A stretch of DNA of 64,000 nt, from assembly GCF_008369935.1 (NCBI RefSeq), contig NZ_VTUZ01000012.1:62001-126000 (forward strand), in the 5' to 3' direction. Of this stretch, positions 7,532 through 16,441 are shown in pieces. Each line of letters opens with the position of its first letter. The first letter of the stretch is position 1. This DNA comes from Paraburkholderia panacisoli. Lineage in GTDB: Bacteria; Pseudomonadota; Gammaproteobacteria; Burkholderiales; Burkholderiaceae. Below the pieces are notes generated by a model, which was not told where the DNA came from, made no database searches, and saw only the letters and a list, made by a program, of their open reading frames with translations. A program made the position numbers and the translations under genes.

Positions 7532-9220
7532 TCACTCCACCGGCTCGGTGTAGCGCGACGTGATCGGATAGCGCCAGTCGCGGCCGAACGCGCGATGCGT
7601 GACGCGAATGCCGATCGGCGCCTGGCGGCGTTTGTACTCGTTGATCTTGATGAGGCGCGTGACGCGCTTGACGTCGTCGACCGCATAGCCCGCGGCAATG
7701 ATTTCGGCGAGCGAACGATCCTCTTCCATGTACATGCGCATGATCGCGTCGAGCACTTCGTATTCCGGCAAGCTGTCCTGGTCGGTCTGGTTCTCGCGCA
7801 ATTCCGCCGACGGCGCGCGCGTCAGAATGCGCTCGGGAATCACGTCCTGCTTGCTGAACGTGGCGGCCTGATTGCGGTAGCGGCACAGCCGATACACGAG
7901 CGTCTTCGCGATGTCCTTGATGACCGCGAAGCCGCCGGCCATATCGCCATACAGCGTGCAATAGCCGACCGCCATCTCGCTCTTGTTGCCGGTGGTCAAC
8001 ACGATCGAGCCGAATTTGTTCGATAGCGCCATCAGCAACGTGCCGCGAATGCGCGCCTGGATGTTCTCTTCGGTCGCGTCTTCGGCGCGGCCTGCGAACT
8101 CCTGCGCGAGCGAGCCCCGGAACGCGTCGAACATCGGCGCGATCGCGATTTCGTCGTAGCGCACGCCGACGCGGCGCGCCATCTCGGCGGCATCGGTGGT
8201 CGAAATGTCGGCGGTGTAGCGCGACGGCATCATCACGGCACGCACCCGGTCCGCGCCGAGCGCGTCGCACGCGACAGCGAGCACGAGCGCCGAGTCCACG
8301 CCGCCCGACAGGCCGATCAGCGCGCCTGGAAAACCGTTCTTGTTGATGTAGTCGCGCACGCCCATCACGAGCGCCGCGTACACCTGCGCTTCGAGCGACA
8401 GCTCCGGCGCGATCGCGGCAGGCAGCGGCTTGCCGTTGTCGAATTCGACGATCGCGGTGGCTTCCTCGAACTGCGCCATCTTCGCGATCAGTTGGCCTTG
8501 CGCGTCGAGCACGAACGAGCCGCCGTCGAACACCAGTTCGTCCTGCGCGCCGACCATGTTCACGTAGACCATCGGCAGACCGGTTTCGCGAATCCGCGCG
8601 CGCAGAATGTCGAAGCGCACCGCTTCCTTGTTCAGGTGATACGGCGAGCCGTTCGGGATCAGCAGCACTTGCGCGCCTGCCGCCTTCGCCATCTGCGCAG
8701 CCGACGCATGCCACGCGTCCTCGCAGATCACCACGCCGTACTTCACGCCGTCGAGTTCGAACACGAACGGCTGCGGGTCGGACGCGAAGTAGCGCTTCTC
8801 GTCGAACACTTCGGTATTGGGCAGATCCTGCTTGCGATAGGTGCCGGCCACTGCGCCGTCGACGAGCAGCGACGCCGCGTTGAACGTATCGACCGGCGGC
8901 ACGCCGCGCTCGATTGGCGCGTTTGCATTACCATGGCCGTTCGCCACGTCGCGCAGCGGATGGCCGACGATCACATGCAAGCCGGTGAACGGTTTGAGTT
9001 GCGCGGCAAGGTCGGCCAGCGCTGCCGCGCTCGCCGCATAGAACGCGGGACGCAGCAGCAGGTCTTCGGGCGGATAGCCGGATAACGCGAGTTCGGGTGC
9101 GATGAGCAGCTTCGCACCATCGCTGTGCGCCGCGCGCGCGGCAGCGACGATTTTCGCGACGTTGCCGGCGAAGTCGCCGACAGTGACATTGATTTGAGCA
9201 AGAGCGATTCGGGTCTTCAT
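7532..9220 (-). CDS. nadE: Glutamine-dependent NAD+ synthetase
   Basis: This 562-residue enzyme makes NAD from deamido-NAD, ATP and glutamine. The N-terminal nitrilase-fold glutaminase domain shows its Glu-Lys-Cys triad: Glu in APELALSGYPPEDLL (E43), Lys in YRKQDLPN, and Cys in VVICEDAWH. The C-terminal synthetase domain has the PP-loop SGGVDSALV and the KSEMAVGY motif. The two-domain form explains use of glutamine rather than free ammonia. The ATG at 9220 gives the family N-terminus (KTRIALAQINVTVGD); no strong ribosome site is visible, and an in-frame upstream start at 9289 cannot be fully excluded. Placement before glnB links NAD and nitrogen status. Confidence 0.95.
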   Translation of the reverse strand: MKTRIALAQINVTVGDFAGNVAKIVAAARAAHSDGAKLLIAPELALSGYPPEDLLLRPAFYAASAAALADLAAQLKPFTGLHVIVGHPLRDVANGHGNANAPIERGVPPVDTFNAASLLVDGAVAGTYRKQDLPNTEVFDEKRYFASDPQPFVFELDGVKYGVVICEDAWHASAAQMAKAAGAQVLLIPNGSPYHLNKEAVRFDILRARIRETGLPMVYVNMVGAQDELVFDGGSFVLDAQGQLIAKMAQFEEATAIVEFDNGKPLPAAIAPELSLEAQVYAALVMGVRDYINKNGFPGALIGLSGGVDSALVLAVACDALGADRVRAVMMPSRYTADISTTDAAEMARRVGVRYDEIAIAPMFDAFRGSLAQEFAGRAEDATEENIQARIRGTLLMALSNKFGSIVLTTGNKSEMAVGYCTLYGDMAGGFAVIKDIAKTLVYRLCRYRNQAATFSKQDVIPERILTRAPSAELRENQTDQDSLPEYEVLDAIMRMYMEEDRSLAEIIAAGYAVDDVKRVTRLIKINEYKRRQAPIGIRVTHRAFGRDWRYPITSRYTEPVE

Positions 9221-9353
9221 GGCAGGATCGACAGGCAAGCCGGAGTGGCTCGCGAGTACCGCGGCTGGTTGGCTGGACGGAACGGACAAATCGGATAAAC
9301 AAACGACGCGGCGCTCACGGCGACGCGCCGCTCATTGGAAACAGTCACACAGA

Positions 9354-10523
9354 TTGAACCAGGAACGCTTTGATTATCGCACGGGCATTCTGGCATCGCC
9401 CTCCGAGGTGGACGCCGCCGAATGGAATGCCCTACTCGCGCAGCAGGCGCAACCCACGCCGTTTCTACGGCACGAGTTTCTGAGCGCACTGCATGCGACC
9501 CGCTGCGCGGTCGCCGATACCGGCTGGGCGCCGCAATTCGTCACGCTCGCCGACCCGCGCACGGGCAAGCTCGCGGCGGCCGCGCCGGTGTATCTGAAGG
9601 GGCACTCGTACGGCGAGTACGTGTTCGACTGGGCATGGGCCGATGCGTACAAGCGCAACGGCTTGCCGTATTACCCGAAGCTGTTGTGCGCGGTGCCCTT
9701 CACGCCGGTGCAGGGCAACCGGCTGCTGTCGGCGGACACGCATGCGTTGCGGCATCTGGCGGCCACGCTGATGGCGTTCGCCGAGCAGGCCGACGTGTCC
9801 TCGCTGCACGTGCTATTCCCGACCGAAACGGAAGCGGACGCGCTCACCGACATGGGCATGATGCAGCGTGAAGGCGTGCAGTTTCACTGGCTGAACGACG
9901 GCTATCGCGACTTCGACGATTTCCTCTCCACGCTCGAACAGAAGAAGCGCAAGAACATTCGCGCCGAGCGCCGCAAGGTCCGCGAAGCCGGCGTGACGAT
10001 GCGCAGAATTCGCGGCGAGGATATCCAGGACGCCGACTGGCGTTTCTTCACAAAGTGTTATCGGCAGACCTATCGCGAGCACTTTTCGAGTCCGTATCTG
10101 AACCTCGATTTCTTTCGGATGATCGGTGCGTCGATGCCGGAGAATCTGCTGCTTGTGATCGCCGAATACGAAGGCAAGCCGATCGCGAGTTCGCTGGTGG
10201 TGTATCAGCGCGATGCGAACACCGGCGGCACGTTGTACGGCCGCTACTGGGGCGCGTTGGAACACGTGCCATGTCTGCATTTCGAAACCGCGTATTACCA
10301 GCCGCTCGAATTCTGCATCGAGGAGAAGCTCGGCGCGTTCGAAGGCGGCGCGCAAGGCGAGCACAAGATGGCGCGCGGCTTTTTGCCCACGGTGACGCGT
10401 TCCGCGCATTGGCTCGCGCATCCGGCCTTCGCCGACGCGGTCGGCCATTTTCTCGACAACGAAAAGAACAGCATCCACGCATACGTGGACGAGCTGCGCG
10501 AACACAATCCATTCAAAGGCTGA
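9354..10523 (+). CDS. FemAB-like GNAT acyltransferase (DUF482 family)
   Basis: About 390 residues match the family once called 'peptidogalycan biosynthesis/recognition' (FemAB-like, GNAT fold). Seen motifs are TPFLRHEFLSALHAT near the N-terminus, the stretch LEQKKRKNIRAERRKV in the middle, then YRQTYREHFSSPYLNLDFF and GTLYGRYWGALE. No signal peptide or membrane span is seen, so it should be cytoplasmic; its substrate is unknown. The start is uncertain: a TTG at 9354 gives a family-like N-terminus, while an ATG at 9219 would add 45 residues lacking homology-like features and overlap the nadE start. The GIY-YIG gene follows after 9 bases. Confidence 0.75.
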   Translation: MNQERFDYRTGILASPSEVDAAEWNALLAQQAQPTPFLRHEFLSALHATRCAVADTGWAPQFVTLADPRTGKLAAAAPVYLKGHSYGEYVFDWAWADAYKRNGLPYYPKLLCAVPFTPVQGNRLLSADTHALRHLAATLMAFAEQADVSSLHVLFPTETEADALTDMGMMQREGVQFHWLNDGYRDFDDFLSTLEQKKRKNIRAERRKVREAGVTMRRIRGEDIQDADWRFFTKCYRQTYREHFSSPYLNLDFFRMIGASMPENLLLVIAEYEGKPIASSLVVYQRDANTGGTLYGRYWGALEHVPCLHFETAYYQPLEFCIEEKLGAFEGGAQGEHKMARGFLPTVTRSAHWLAHPAFADAVGHFLDNEKNSIHAYVDELREHNPFKG

Positions 10524-10532
10524 AGCGCGTTC

Positions 10533-10853
10533 ATGGCGTGGTTTCTCTATCTGCTCGAATGCTCGGACGGCAGCGTCTATACCGGCATCGCCGTCGACGT
10601 GCAGGCGCGTTTCGACAAACACGTGAGCGGTGCGGGCGCGCGTTATACGCGTTCGCGCAAACCGGTGCGGGTGCTGGCGTCGTTCGAGCTGGCGGACCGG
10701 TCGAGCGCGTCGCGTGCGGAGTATTGGGTCAAGCGCTTGCCAGCGGTTGATAAACGGGCGCTTGCGGCGGGGTTGCGCGAGCTGGAGTCGGTGTTGCCGG
10801 TCGATGAGCCGCCTGCGGTTGATGAGCCGCACGACGAGACCGGGGCTTCGTGA
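10533..10853 (+). CDS. GIY-YIG nuclease family protein (YhbQ-like)
   Basis: This 106-residue protein is a stand-alone GIY-YIG domain like E. coli YhbQ. The variant signature is YLL (in FLYLLECSDG) followed by YTGIA; downstream are Arg in the RFDKHVSG helix, then GARYTRSRKPVRVL and the Glu in RAEYWVKRL. Members of this group have nuclease folds with poorly defined cellular roles. It is probably co-transcribed with the preceding acyltransferase. The C-terminal 20 residues are acidic and proline-rich, unlike the core domain. Confidence 0.85.
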   Translation: MAWFLYLLECSDGSVYTGIAVDVQARFDKHVSGAGARYTRSRKPVRVLASFELADRSSASRAEYWVKRLPAVDKRALAAGLRELESVLPVDEPPAVDEPHDETGAS

Positions 10854-10875
10854 CGGACTCACCGCCACGTACGCC

Positions 10876-12969
10876 CTACCCCCTCGCCTCCCGCATCCTC
10901 TCGCTCAGCAAGCGATGCATCCGCGCCAACTCGCCCACCGCGTCGGCCTCCAGTGACGTGAGCCCCTCGCGTGCCGGAAGCTCGTGCCGGATCGGCCGCG
11001 ACTTCCGGTCCAACGCCGCGTCGATATCGGCGCTCACCAGTTCGACCCATGCGCCGAGTTCGTCGTGCCTCTCGCGCCGGTTCGTACTCAGGCGCAACTG
11101 TGTCGCGGTCCCTGCCATTCTGCGCAACAGGCTCTGCACCGTGAGCGTCACAGTGTCGGCCATCGAGTCCTCCAGTTTTTCGAGGCGCATCCGGCCGAAG
11201 GCCTCCTCGGCGTTATTGCTGCCGAGACCCGCGGCGCGGCGCAAGCGCTCCATGTCCTTTTCGCTGCGACGGGGCGACTCCAACGCCGCGCTCAGATACG
11301 CGATGTTCGCGCGCACCGCGTCGCTCAGATAAGCGCGGTGGTCGACCTTTTCGCGCGTCGGCCATAGATAGAACGTGGCGAGCAGCGCCAGCACGCAGCC
11401 GAGCACGTTGTTGCCGAGCCGCGTGAGCGCGAACGCGAATTCGTTGGCGCCCGGCGTCGCGAAGTCGGCGACCAGCACGAAGGTCGGCGTCAGGAACAGC
11501 ACGAAGAGGCTGTAGCTGACGGGCCGCAGCGCCATCGTCGCCAGCACCAGCGGAAAGACCGCGAGCGAAATGCCGAGCGGCGAATGAATCGCGTAGCCGA
11601 TCGCCACCGCCAGCACCCCGCCGACAATGCTGCCCGCCGCGCGCTCGATGCTGCGCGGCCACGTCGCGGCAATCGACGGCTGCAGGATCAGCAGCGTCGC
11701 CATGGTCGCCCAGTAGCCGAACGGCAACCCCAGCGCGCGAATCACCAGAAAGCCCGCCGTGGTCGTCACACCGACCCGCGCCGCGTGGCGCAAGCCGACC
11801 GACTGGCTCGACAGGTTGGCCTTGAACGTCGCCCAGGTGCGCGCCGCCAGACGGGCCGCGCTGTCGGTCCACCGTTCGGGCTGTGTAGAGAGAGGCGCAA
11901 AATCGACCAGTTCGAAGTCGGACTTCAGCTTCACGGGTTCCATCAACGCGCTTTCGAGCCGCCGCGCGAGACGCTGCAAGCGCAACTGCAAATCCGCGAG
12001 ACGCTCCCACCGCGCGTCGCCCGCCGCGGCGCCGATGCCGCGCAGCACCTCGCCGATCGCGCCCAGCAAGCGGGCCGCGCGCTTCGCGCGCCATGCGTCG
12101 TCGGGGGCTTTTGCGCTCGCGCCGGACACGGCGATCAGATACGCGAACAACGCCTCGCCGTCGGTCAGCAAGCCGAGCAGCGTGTCGTAAGTCTGCCTGC
12201 CGCCGGCTCGCGACGCGGGCACGCTGGCCAGCGCCTGGCGCGAGCGCTCCAGCGCGGCGCGCGCATCGGCGCGAAATTTCGCGGCATGCGTGGCCCACTC
12301 GCGCGAGCCAGCGCGATGTTCGAGCAGACGGGCGCTATCCAGCGCGATGTCGGCGAGCCGCAAGTACACGCCGCGCAACGTCGCGCGGCTCGCACCGAAC
12401 GGATGAATGCGCCACACGCTCAGACTCAGCGCGGTCGCAAACAGGCAGCCGACCAGGTAGACGCCGAGAAACGCGAAGCCGGCGCGCGCATCGTGCATCG
12501 GCCGGTCGACCATCACCACGCAGGCGGTGGCCGCGAGAATCGTCACTTGCGAGGTGGCTGCGCCCCAGACGCGGCCAAACGCGCCGAGCGTCGTGAACGC
12601 GAGCAGCGCCAGCGCCGCGAAGCCGGTGCCGGCGCCGGATGCGAACGAGGTCAGGCCGCCGCAGAGCGTCGACAGCAACGTGAAGCCCATCATCGACGCG
12701 AAGCGCGCCCGGTTGGAACCGGCGGCGTCGGCGAGACAGGTCCAGAAGGCGCCGATCGCGGCCCACGCGAATATCGGGTCGTGCAGCAGGTTGCCCACCG
12801 CCAGCATCGCCGTGGATGCGCACGCCGCCCGCAAGCCTTCCGAGAGGCTGGCCTCGCTCGCCGCGAACGACACCATCCAGACCGGCCGCTTGCGATAGAT
12901 CGCGGTGACGACCGCGTAGAGGCGGCTCGACCTGCGCGATGACGACGGGGGCGACTTGCGATTCATCAT
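10876..12969 (-). CDS. FUSC family inner-membrane protein
   Basis: About 697 residues match the fusaric-acid-resistance/YccS-type (FUSC) membrane proteins, thought to be the inner-membrane part of aromatic-acid efflux pumps. Two blocks of closely spaced hydrophobic helices are seen, one near residues 30-175 and one near 395-520, each followed by a soluble region with helices rich in Arg and Ala. The C-terminal domain includes AAGLGSNNAEEAFGRMRLE, typical of this family. No membrane-fusion partner lies nearby, so any efflux role is inferred. The start is the double ATG at 12967-12969; GGAG lies about 13 bases upstream, a little far, so a further upstream start is possible. Confidence 0.85.
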   Translation of the reverse strand: MMNRKSPPSSSRRSSRLYAVVTAIYRKRPVWMVSFAASEASLSEGLRAACASTAMLAVGNLLHDPIFAWAAIGAFWTCLADAAGSNRARFASMMGFTLLSTLCGGLTSFASGAGTGFAALALLAFTTLGAFGRVWGAATSQVTILAATACVVMVDRPMHDARAGFAFLGVYLVGCLFATALSLSVWRIHPFGASRATLRGVYLRLADIALDSARLLEHRAGSREWATHAAKFRADARAALERSRQALASVPASRAGGRQTYDTLLGLLTDGEALFAYLIAVSGASAKAPDDAWRAKRAARLLGAIGEVLRGIGAAAGDARWERLADLQLRLQRLARRLESALMEPVKLKSDFELVDFAPLSTQPERWTDSAARLAARTWATFKANLSSQSVGLRHAARVGVTTTAGFLVIRALGLPFGYWATMATLLILQPSIAATWPRSIERAAGSIVGGVLAVAIGYAIHSPLGISLAVFPLVLATMALRPVSYSLFVLFLTPTFVLVADFATPGANEFAFALTRLGNNVLGCVLALLATFYLWPTREKVDHRAYLSDAVRANIAYLSAALESPRRSEKDMERLRRAAGLGSNNAEEAFGRMRLEKLEDSMADTVTLTVQSLLRRMAGTATQLRLSTNRRERHDELGAWVELVSADIDAALDRKSRPIRHELPAREGLTSLEADAVGELARMHRLLSERMREARG

Positions 12970-13209
12970 CCGGACGGTGTGCTCCTGGAAACGCGCGCAT
13001 TGAACGCGCATGGGGCGCGAGGTCCGCGCTTCGATTCGGCTCGCGTGGCGGCTGCGAGCATCAGGCAGCAAATAATAAGGGTTTACACCTAAATATAAAA
13101 ATGCCTTCGCTTCATCCATGTCATGCACGGCGCGAATAGCCGCAGAACTGCGCAGGCTCGCGGCCTGGCTCTCAAGCACAACAGTACGCGAACGCCTTGC
13201 AACCCCCAT

Positions 13210-13245
13210 GAAAAAACCGCGCGGCCCTTGCGGGCTCGCGCGGTT
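13210..13245 (-). terminator. Terminator of ppa
   Basis: AACCGCGCG at 13215-13223 pairs with CGCGCGGTT at 13237-13245, extended inward by GCCC/GGGC. The A-run at 13211-13216 becomes a U-run on the minus strand, so it terminates ppa. Confidence 0.85.
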
Positions 13246-13288
13246 CTGTTGAGGCAGCCGGCTTTTCAAGCAGCGGCGTGACGCCCGC

Positions 13289-13816
13289 TTACTTCTTGTA
13301 GTTCGCGACGCCTTCGCTGATTTCCTTGTGCGCGGCTTCGATGCCCGCCCAGCCGTCGACCTTCACCCACTTGCCCTTCTCCAGCGCCTTGTATTGCTCG
13401 AAGAAGTGCTTGATCTGGTCTTTCAGGTAAGCCGGGACGTCGTCGATCGACTTGAGGTCGGCGGTCATCGGGCAGATCTTGTCGTGCGCGACGGCGATCA
13501 GCTTCGCATCCACGCCCGATTCGTCGGTCATCTGCAGCATGCCGAGCGCGCGGGCGCGCACCACCGAGCCTGCCAGCAGCGGGAACGGCGTGATCACCAG
13601 CACGTCGACCGGGTCGCCGTCGCCCGACAGGGTTTGCGGGATGAAGCCGTAGTTGGCCGGATAGCGCATGCCGGTACCGATGAAACGGTCGACGACGAGC
13701 AGGCCCAGGTCCTTGTCGGCTTCGTACTTTACCGGTTCGCTTTGCGCCGGGATTTCGATGATGACGTTGAAATCTTGCGGAAGGTCTTTGCCTGCGGGGA
13801 CGTGATTGAAGCTCAT
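13289..13816 (-). CDS. ppa: Inorganic pyrophosphatase
   Basis: This 175-residue soluble family I pyrophosphatase hydrolyses PPi to phosphate and drives biosynthetic reactions. The active-site signature DGDPVDVLV with its three metal-binding Asp is intact, preceded by ANYGFIPQTL and with E/K/R positions typical of the hexameric bacterial enzyme. Length equals the E. coli protein. It stands alone on the minus strand, with a terminator after it. Confidence 0.97.
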   Translation of the reverse strand: MSFNHVPAGKDLPQDFNVIIEIPAQSEPVKYEADKDLGLLVVDRFIGTGMRYPANYGFIPQTLSGDGDPVDVLVITPFPLLAGSVVRARALGMLQMTDESGVDAKLIAVAHDKICPMTADLKSIDDVPAYLKDQIKHFFEQYKALEKGKWVKVDGWAGIEAAHKEISEGVANYKK

Positions 13817-14035
13817 GAGCGCTCTCTGATCAGGATGGAAGTCTGGACACGGCGTACGGCGCGCAAGCTCGGGCGGCTTGGCGGCCGGACAGTGCGGAAT
13901 GCGCCATTATAGCCAATCGGCCGATGGCACCCGCGCCGCTATCGGCGCGATAATCGTCGGACGTCTCTCGATTATGCCTCTCGTTTGTGAACACCGCGTC
14001 GTCAGACCGGCGGCGCGCAACATCAAGGAGCATGC

Positions 14036-15475
14036 ATGGAAGAAGCACGACACTTCATCGGCGGCGAGTGGTCCGCGGCATCCGGCGGCGACACGATCGC
14101 CGTGCTCGATCCGTCGGACGGCCAGCCGTTCACCCGCCTGGCGCGCGGCACCGAGGCCGATATCGACGCCGCCGTGCACGCCGCGCGCCGCGCGTTCGAA
14201 GGCACATGGGGCGCGGCGAGCGCGGCCGAACGCGGCCGCGTGCTGTACCGGCTGTCGATGCTGGTCGCCGCCCGCCAGGAAGAACTGGCGCAGCTCGAAG
14301 CGCGCGACACCGGCAAGCCGCTCAAGCAGGCGCGCGGCGATGCCGCCGCCCTTGCCCGCTATTTCGAGTTCTATGCCGGCGCGGCCGACAAGCTGCACGG
14401 CGAGACGCTGCCTTATCAAAGCGCCTACACGGTGCTGACGATTCGCGAGCCGCACGGCGTGACCGGCCACATCGTGCCGTGGAACTATCCAATGCAGATC
14501 TTCGGCCGCAGCGTGGGCGCGGCGCTCGCCACCGGCAACGCGTGTGTCGTCAAACCCGCCGAGGATGCATGTCTGTCAGTGCTGCGGGTTGCCGAACTGG
14601 CCGCCGAGGCGGGCTTGCCGGCCGGCGCGCTGAACATCGTCACCGGCTACGGACACGAAGCCGGCGCGGCGCTCGCACGACATCCCGGCATCGACCACAT
14701 TTCGTTCACCGGGTCACCGGAAACCGGCAAGCTGGTCACGCAGATGGCCGCCGAAAACCACGTGCCGGTCACGCTGGAGCTAGGCGGCAAGTCGCCGCAA
14801 ATCGTCTTCGCTGACGCCGACCTCGACGCGGCGCTGCCGGTGCTGGTCTCGGCGATCGTGCAGAACGCCGGGCAAACCTGTTCGGCGGGCAGCCGCGTGC
14901 TGATCGACCACGCCATTTACGAACCCCTGCTCGATCGGCTGAGCGGCGCGTTCAACGCGCTGCGCGTCGGCCCTGCCCATGCCGACCTCGACTGCGGGCC
15001 GCTCATCAACGCGAAGCAGCAGCAACGCGTGTGGGACTTCCTCTCCGACGCTCAGCACGACGGCATCGCGATGGCGGCGCACGGAGAAGTGATTCCCGAG
15101 GCACCGGAAAGCGGCTTCTATCAGGCACCTACCCTCCTGCGCGACGTGCCCGCGAGCCACCGCCTCGCGCGCGACGAAGTGTTCGGCCCGGTGCTCGCCG
15201 CAATGTCCTTCCTCGACGAGGACGAAGCGCTAGCGCTCGCCAACGGCACGCAGTACGGCCTCGTGGCCGGCATCTGGACACGCGACGGCGCGCGGCAGAT
15301 GCGGCTCGCGCGGCGGCTGCGCTCCGGCCAGGTGTTCATCAACAACTATGGCGCGGGCGGCGGCGTCGAATTGCCGTTCGGCGGCGTCAAGCATTCGGGT
15401 CATGGTCGCGAAAAGGGATTTGAGGCGCTGTACGGCTTCACCGTGCTGAAGACCATCGCGATCCGGCACGGCTAG
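14036..15475 (+). CDS. NAD(P)-dependent aldehyde dehydrogenase
   Basis: This 479-residue protein belongs to the aldehyde dehydrogenase superfamily (betaine-aldehyde-dehydrogenase-like branch) and oxidises an aldehyde to the acid. The oxyanion-site motif VPWNYPMQ, the general base Glu248 in LELGGKSP and the catalytic Cys282 in GQTCSAGSR are all present, as is FGGVKHSGHGREKG near the C-terminus. AAGGAG lies 7-12 bases before the ATG. It leads a same-strand cluster with an SDR oxidoreductase (59 bp later) and an MFS importer, suggesting uptake and stepwise oxidation of an alcohol or sugar-like compound; the true substrate is unknown. Confidence 0.92.
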   Translation: MEEARHFIGGEWSAASGGDTIAVLDPSDGQPFTRLARGTEADIDAAVHAARRAFEGTWGAASAAERGRVLYRLSMLVAARQEELAQLEARDTGKPLKQARGDAAALARYFEFYAGAADKLHGETLPYQSAYTVLTIREPHGVTGHIVPWNYPMQIFGRSVGAALATGNACVVKPAEDACLSVLRVAELAAEAGLPAGALNIVTGYGHEAGAALARHPGIDHISFTGSPETGKLVTQMAAENHVPVTLELGGKSPQIVFADADLDAALPVLVSAIVQNAGQTCSAGSRVLIDHAIYEPLLDRLSGAFNALRVGPAHADLDCGPLINAKQQQRVWDFLSDAQHDGIAMAAHGEVIPEAPESGFYQAPTLLRDVPASHRLARDEVFGPVLAAMSFLDEDEALALANGTQYGLVAGIWTRDGARQMRLARRLRSGQVFINNYGAGGGVELPFGGVKHSGHGREKGFEALYGFTVLKTIAIRHG

Positions 15476-15534
15476 CGGGCATCCAGGTTCAATGCAGCCA
15501 CGCAATACATTCCACAACAAGCAACGGAGACATC

Positions 15535-16293
15535 ATGCGGTTGACAGGTAAAACGGCCATCGTCACGGGCGGAGGCTCGGGTTTCGGTGAAGGCATCGCG
15601 AAGACTTACGCGCGCGAAGGCGCAAACGTGGTGGTCAACGATCTGAACGGCGCGGCCGCCGAGCGCGTCGCGAGCGAAATCGCGCTGGCCGGCGGCAAGG
15701 CCATCGCGGTGCCCGGCAACGTCGCGCAGCGCGAGGACTGGCGCCGACTGCGCGAGGCGGCGCTCGAAGACTTCGGCAGCGTGCAGATCGTCGTCAACAA
15801 TGCGGGCACCACGCATCGCAACAAGCCGGTGCTCGAAGTGACCGAAGCCGAGTTCGACCGCGTCTACGCGGTCAACGTCAAAAGCATCTACTGGAGCGTG
15901 CAGGAGTTCGTGCCATATTTCCGCGAGCAAGGCGGCGGCTCGTTCGTCAATATCGCGTCGACGGCGGGTGTGCGGCCGAGGCCGGGGCTCGTTTGGTACA
16001 ACGGCAGCAAGGGTGCGGTGATTATCGCGAGCAAGTCGCTTGCTGTCGAACTCGGCCCGGACCGGATTCGTGTGAACTGCGTTAATCCGGTGATCGGCGA
16101 AACGGCGCTGCTCTCCGAGTTCATGGGCGTCGAGGATACGCCGCAAAACCGCCAGCGTTTTCTTGCCGGCATTCCGCTCGGACGCTTCTCGACGCCGCAG
16201 GACATCGCCAACGCCGCGCTTTATCTGGCTTCCGATGAAGCGGAGTTCATCACCGGGGTGTGCCTGGAAGTGGATGGCGGGCGCTGCGTGTAA
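15535..16293 (+). CDS. SDR family oxidoreductase
   Basis: This 252-residue classical short-chain dehydrogenase has the cofactor motif TGGGSGFGEG near residue 11, the NNAG motif, and the catalytic set Ser142, Tyr155 and Lys159 (in IASTAG and YNGSKG). The C-terminal LASDEAEFITG..LEVDGG stretch is typical of glucose-dehydrogenase-like and FabG-like SDRs. Asp after the second beta strand (VVVNDLNG) suggests NAD rather than NADP preference. Being between an aldehyde dehydrogenase and an MFS importer, it probably oxidises an alcohol in the same catabolic route. Confidence 0.92.
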   Translation: MRLTGKTAIVTGGGSGFGEGIAKTYAREGANVVVNDLNGAAAERVASEIALAGGKAIAVPGNVAQREDWRRLREAALEDFGSVQIVVNNAGTTHRNKPVLEVTEAEFDRVYAVNVKSIYWSVQEFVPYFREQGGGSFVNIASTAGVRPRPGLVWYNGSKGAVIIASKSLAVELGPDRIRVNCVNPVIGETALLSEFMGVEDTPQNRQRFLAGIPLGRFSTPQDIANAALYLASDEAEFITGVCLEVDGGRCV

Positions 16294-16441
16294 CGGCGCA
16301 CCGGCATGCGCGGGCCGTCAATGCGCGGCCCGCGCCACAGTCAGTGTTTTCCCCCGGTATTCATTCGTCATGCAAACCACCCGGCACGGCTAGAATCGCT
16401 CGACAGCGCTACGTCAATTCCACAAGAAAAGAGGAGACACC